Part shown: one piece after another, positions 61,676-64,000 of the stretch
How the letters are laid out: each line of letters starts with the position of its first letter
Position numbering within the stretch: position 1 is the first letter of the stretch
Origin: Azophilus sp965220835
Lineage (GTDB): Bacteria; Pseudomonadota; Gammaproteobacteria; Pseudomonadales; Azotimanducaceae
Assembly: GCA_965220835.1 (NCBI GenBank)
Contig: OZ244842.1
Span: 3,162,001 to 3,226,000 of the forward strand
DNA length: 64,000 bases
Direction of reading: 5' to 3'
The notes under the pieces: model-generated
Told to the model about the DNA's origin: nothing
Database searches by the model: none
The model's input: only the letters and a program-made list of their open reading frames with translations
Translations under genes and position numbers: made by a program

Positions 61676-63862
61676 CTACAGCGAAGCGAGGGATCGCGGC
61701 CGTTCCGCCTTGCTGATGCGGCCGGGGAAGCCCTTGAAGTGGGGGACGCCTTGCTCCGCATCCAGAAACTCGTCGTCATCCGAACAGAGCACGGCGTCGC
61801 TGGAGATGAAGGCGCCGGAGAGGCTGTGCTGGCCACGGAGTTCCGGGTACCACCAGCCGTGGGGCACGCGCAGGTGCCCTTCCTTCATGCTCGGTTGCAC
61901 GGACAGCTCGGCGGTGACTTGGCCGGTGGCGGTTTCGAGCCGAACCCAGTCGCCGTCCTGCAGGGTTTCGCGCTTGGCGTCGTCAGGGTGCAGGAAGATC
62001 TTGGGGATGGGCGAGCGCTGGCGCAGCACTTCGATGTTGCGCTGGCCGGTTTGGAAGAACGCATCCTCCCGGACGCCTGTGAATACTCGATAGGGGTATT
62101 CCTCGCTGGTTGCAGGCCCTTCCCGGTAGTAAGGCAGCGGATCGAAGCCCAGGTCGTCCAAGACGCTGGAGTGGAGCTCCACCTTGCCGCTGGGCGTTGC
62201 GAAGCCGGTTGTTCGGTACTTGTGGAACTCCGGCGGCGGCATTTCCATGTAGCCCGCCTGCTCAAAGTCCTCGAAGGTTCGGCCTGAGCGCGACAGCCGG
62301 TAGTCCAGCATGTCCTGCAAGGTCGCCCAAGGGAACTCGTTGCCGAAGCCGAAGCGAACCGCCAGGTCGCGCCAAAACTGGAAGGTGCTGGACGCCTGCT
62401 CCGGCGCATCCACCACTTGTTGGGACAGGGCTAGCCGGGTGCCCCAACTCCAGCTGTCGGCGATGTGATTGCGCTCCGTGAACGCATCCCCCGGCAGCAC
62501 GTAGTCCGCCAGCATGGCGGTGGGCGTCATGAACAACTCGTGGGCGACGATCAGCTCCTGGTTCATCAAGCCCTGATGGATCAGGTGCTGGTTGGCGTAG
62601 CTTAGGAGCGTGTTGTTCCCCAGCGTGATGAACGCCTTCACCGGGTAGGGCTGCTCCGTCGCCATCGCCCGGAACACGTGGGTGGGGTTGGCCATCTGGC
62701 AACCCATCACAATGTCCGCGTAGGGGTAGCCCCAAACCTTTTCGGTGGGGCCTTTGAGCATTTCGGCAACGCGGTAGGTGAAGGCGGGATGATCGTCATA
62801 GCCGAGTTGCTTGGCCTTCTGCGCGTCCGGCAGAACCTCATGCAGGCCGATTTCCGATTCCGGGATGTAGTCCGGGTTGAATCCACCCAGGGTTTCGCCG
62901 CCCACGGCATCGAGGTTGCCGGTGACGGCACGCAGGATGGAGTGCAGGCGGATGGCCGAAGTGGAAGAAACCTGCTGGTCGGTAATCGGCGTCCACGGGA
63001 TCACCGCGCCTGCGGACGTGGCATAAAGGCGGGCGGCCTCGGCGATTAGGTTTCTGTCGACCCCAGTGATGGCTTCAACGCGCTCCAGCGGATACTCATT
63101 GACGCGCTCGCGCAGTTGGTCGAACCCCACGCAGTAGTCCTTGACGAATTGCAGGTCATGCAGGCCTTCATCGAAGATGACCTTCAGCCAGCCAAGGCAC
63201 ATGGCGGCATCGGTGCCGGCCCGCAGACGCAAGTGCAGGTCCGCGGCCTCCGCTTGGTCCGACACGCGGGGATCCAGCACGATCAGCTTGGCGCCCTGTG
63301 CCCGTGCCGCGTTGATGGCGTTGTAGATGGGTGTCCAGGAGTGCTTGCGGGGGTTGTGGCCGAACAGCACGATGCACTGCGTGTTGGCGTAGTCCGGCTG
63401 CGGAAACCAGCCGTAGGTCAGCCGGTTGACGGCCGCCGTGTTGCCTGCGCACAGCGCCACGCCGCTGATCCAGTTGGGCGAGCCCAGCAAGTTCATGAAG
63501 CGGCGGTCCGTGGCGTGGGTGGTTTGCGTGTTCCAGCCCGAGGTGGACACGGCCAGCGATTCAGGGCCGTACTGGTCCACCACCTGCTTGAGCCGCGCGG
63601 CGATTTCATCCATAGCCTGCTCGTAGGGAATTTCCTCCCAGCGGTCCTCCCCGCGGCCGCCGACCCGCTTGAGGGGCACTCTAATCCGATCCTCATGGTT
63701 GTGGATGTGCGGCGCGGCCACCCCCTTGAAGCAGATGTTGCGGGCCAGCATGGGGTTGTCGTGGGCCAGCACCCGGCGCACCTTGCCGCCCTCCGCTTCC
63801 GTGCGCAGTTGGCAACCGATGTCGCAGATGGTGCAGATGGAGTACTTGGTTGTCGTGCGCAT
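61676..63862 (-). CDS. Molybdopterin oxidoreductase (DMSO reductase/formate dehydrogenase-like)
   Basis: A 728-residue Mo-bisMGD enzyme. The N terminus has a [4Fe-4S] site: C10-x2-C13-x3-C17 and C44 in NICFKG. The likely Mo ligand is C138 in ISGVALCAGNTAAV. The C-terminal MopterinII-binding domain includes HPDDAKRETLQDGDWVRLET. There is no Tat signal, so it is cytoplasmic. Homologues are annotated as assimilatory nitrate reductase, formate dehydrogenase or acetylene hydratase-like enzymes; the reaction cannot be decided. No electron-transfer subunit is adjacent within the window. ATG at 63862. Confidence 0.9.
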   Translation of the reverse strand: MRTTTKYSICTICDIGCQLRTEAEGGKVRRVLAHDNPMLARNICFKGVAAPHIHNHEDRIRVPLKRVGGRGEDRWEEIPYEQAMDEIAARLKQVVDQYGPESLAVSTSGWNTQTTHATDRRFMNLLGSPNWISGVALCAGNTAAVNRLTYGWFPQPDYANTQCIVLFGHNPRKHSWTPIYNAINAARAQGAKLIVLDPRVSDQAEAADLHLRLRAGTDAAMCLGWLKVIFDEGLHDLQFVKDYCVGFDQLRERVNEYPLERVEAITGVDRNLIAEAARLYATSAGAVIPWTPITDQQVSSTSAIRLHSILRAVTGNLDAVGGETLGGFNPDYIPESEIGLHEVLPDAQKAKQLGYDDHPAFTYRVAEMLKGPTEKVWGYPYADIVMGCQMANPTHVFRAMATEQPYPVKAFITLGNNTLLSYANQHLIHQGLMNQELIVAHELFMTPTAMLADYVLPGDAFTERNHIADSWSWGTRLALSQQVVDAPEQASSTFQFWRDLAVRFGFGNEFPWATLQDMLDYRLSRSGRTFEDFEQAGYMEMPPPEFHKYRTTGFATPSGKVELHSSVLDDLGFDPLPYYREGPATSEEYPYRVFTGVREDAFFQTGQRNIEVLRQRSPIPKIFLHPDDAKRETLQDGDWVRLETATGQVTAELSVQPSMKEGHLRVPHGWWYPELRGQHSLSGAFISSDAVLCSDDDEFLDAEQGVPHFKGFPGRISKAERPRSLASL

Positions 63863-64000
63863 GGGGTGAGCCTTGAGTTGTGTGAGTGAACAGCGCCGAT
63901 GTTAACCCAGCACTTCGCCCTACATCAGCGACTACACAGGGTCGCTTCGCGCAGTTGGCGGAGATCCAAGCCCATCCACTGCCAGTTGAAAAAAACCTCG

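Overview
The window is GC-rich, densely packed DNA from a Gram-negative bacterium. Envelope genes (hldE for the LPS heptose precursor, waaA for Kdo transfer, tolC, a TonB-dependent receptor, rlpA, mltB) fix the cell type. The order nadD-rsfS-mrdA-rodA-mltB-rlpA-dacA-lipB is the gammaproteobacterial arrangement. A rhombosortase with its lipoprotein target, many short-chain, acyl-CoA and GMC oxidoreductases, lipoprotein amidohydrolases and a predicted selenoprotein suggest a marine, possibly host-associated, heterotrophic gammaproteobacterium. That ecological reading is inference. Many genes overlap their neighbour by 4 bp (ATGA, GTGA or TTGA).

Layout. 1-9.1 kb: a GPH-type sugar transporter cut by the window edge, a VOC protein, the rhombosortase/rhombotarget pair, an APC permease with an acyl-CoA dehydrogenase, a GCS2-type carboxylate-amine ligase coupled to an AstE-type deacylase, and a MAPEG protein. 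9.2-13.2 kb: an SDR coupled to hldE, then a small accessory patch with DUF429 and Uma2 proteins. 13.3-21.3 kb: a GMC oxidoreductase with its Tat-exported small subunit, an isolated AAA+ ATPase, two tandem glutathione transferases, an aldo/keto reductase and a FAD oxidoreductase. 21.4-27.1 kb: waaA, tolC, gpsA, and an uncharacterised three-gene membrane operon resembling ExbB/MotA plus ExbD/MotB. 27.3-36.2 kb: polyamine/amine catabolism (class III aminotransferase, glutamine-synthetase-like ligase), two lipoprotein amidohydrolases, ChaC, an HCCA isomerase, a decayed crotonase pseudogene and a vapBC pair. 36.5-37.7 kb: a Tat/Sec-exported redoxin whose active-site cysteine is replaced by an in-frame TGA, followed by a stem-loop that fits a bacterial SECIS. 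37.7-45.4 kb: a TonB receptor carrying an EF-hand loop, an AI-2E/PerM permease, and a CbbO/NorD-CbbQ/NorQ pair. 45.7-57.8 kb: uppP, a Lon-substrate-binding-domain protein, proA-nadD-rsfS-mrdA-rodA-mltB-rlpA-dacA-lipB, and a MoeB/ThiF protein. 57.9-64 kb: divergent lrp-like regulator and ald, a second class III aminotransferase, a truncated PIN domain and a molybdopterin oxidoreductase.

Several genes share a glutathione/gamma-glutamyl theme (GCS2-like ligase, ChaC, MAPEG, two GSTs, a kappa-class-like isomerase, a gamma-glutamylputrescine-synthetase-like enzyme), although they are not one operon. Three families of palindromic repeats are visible. One is a 113-115 bp inverted-repeat element present twice; one copy lies inside the extended reading frame upstream of dacA. 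No tRNA, rRNA or CRISPR array was seen. The strongest candidate for something unusual is the exported selenoprotein redoxin at 36557-37165, followed by the three-gene ion-channel-like operon at 25286-27115.
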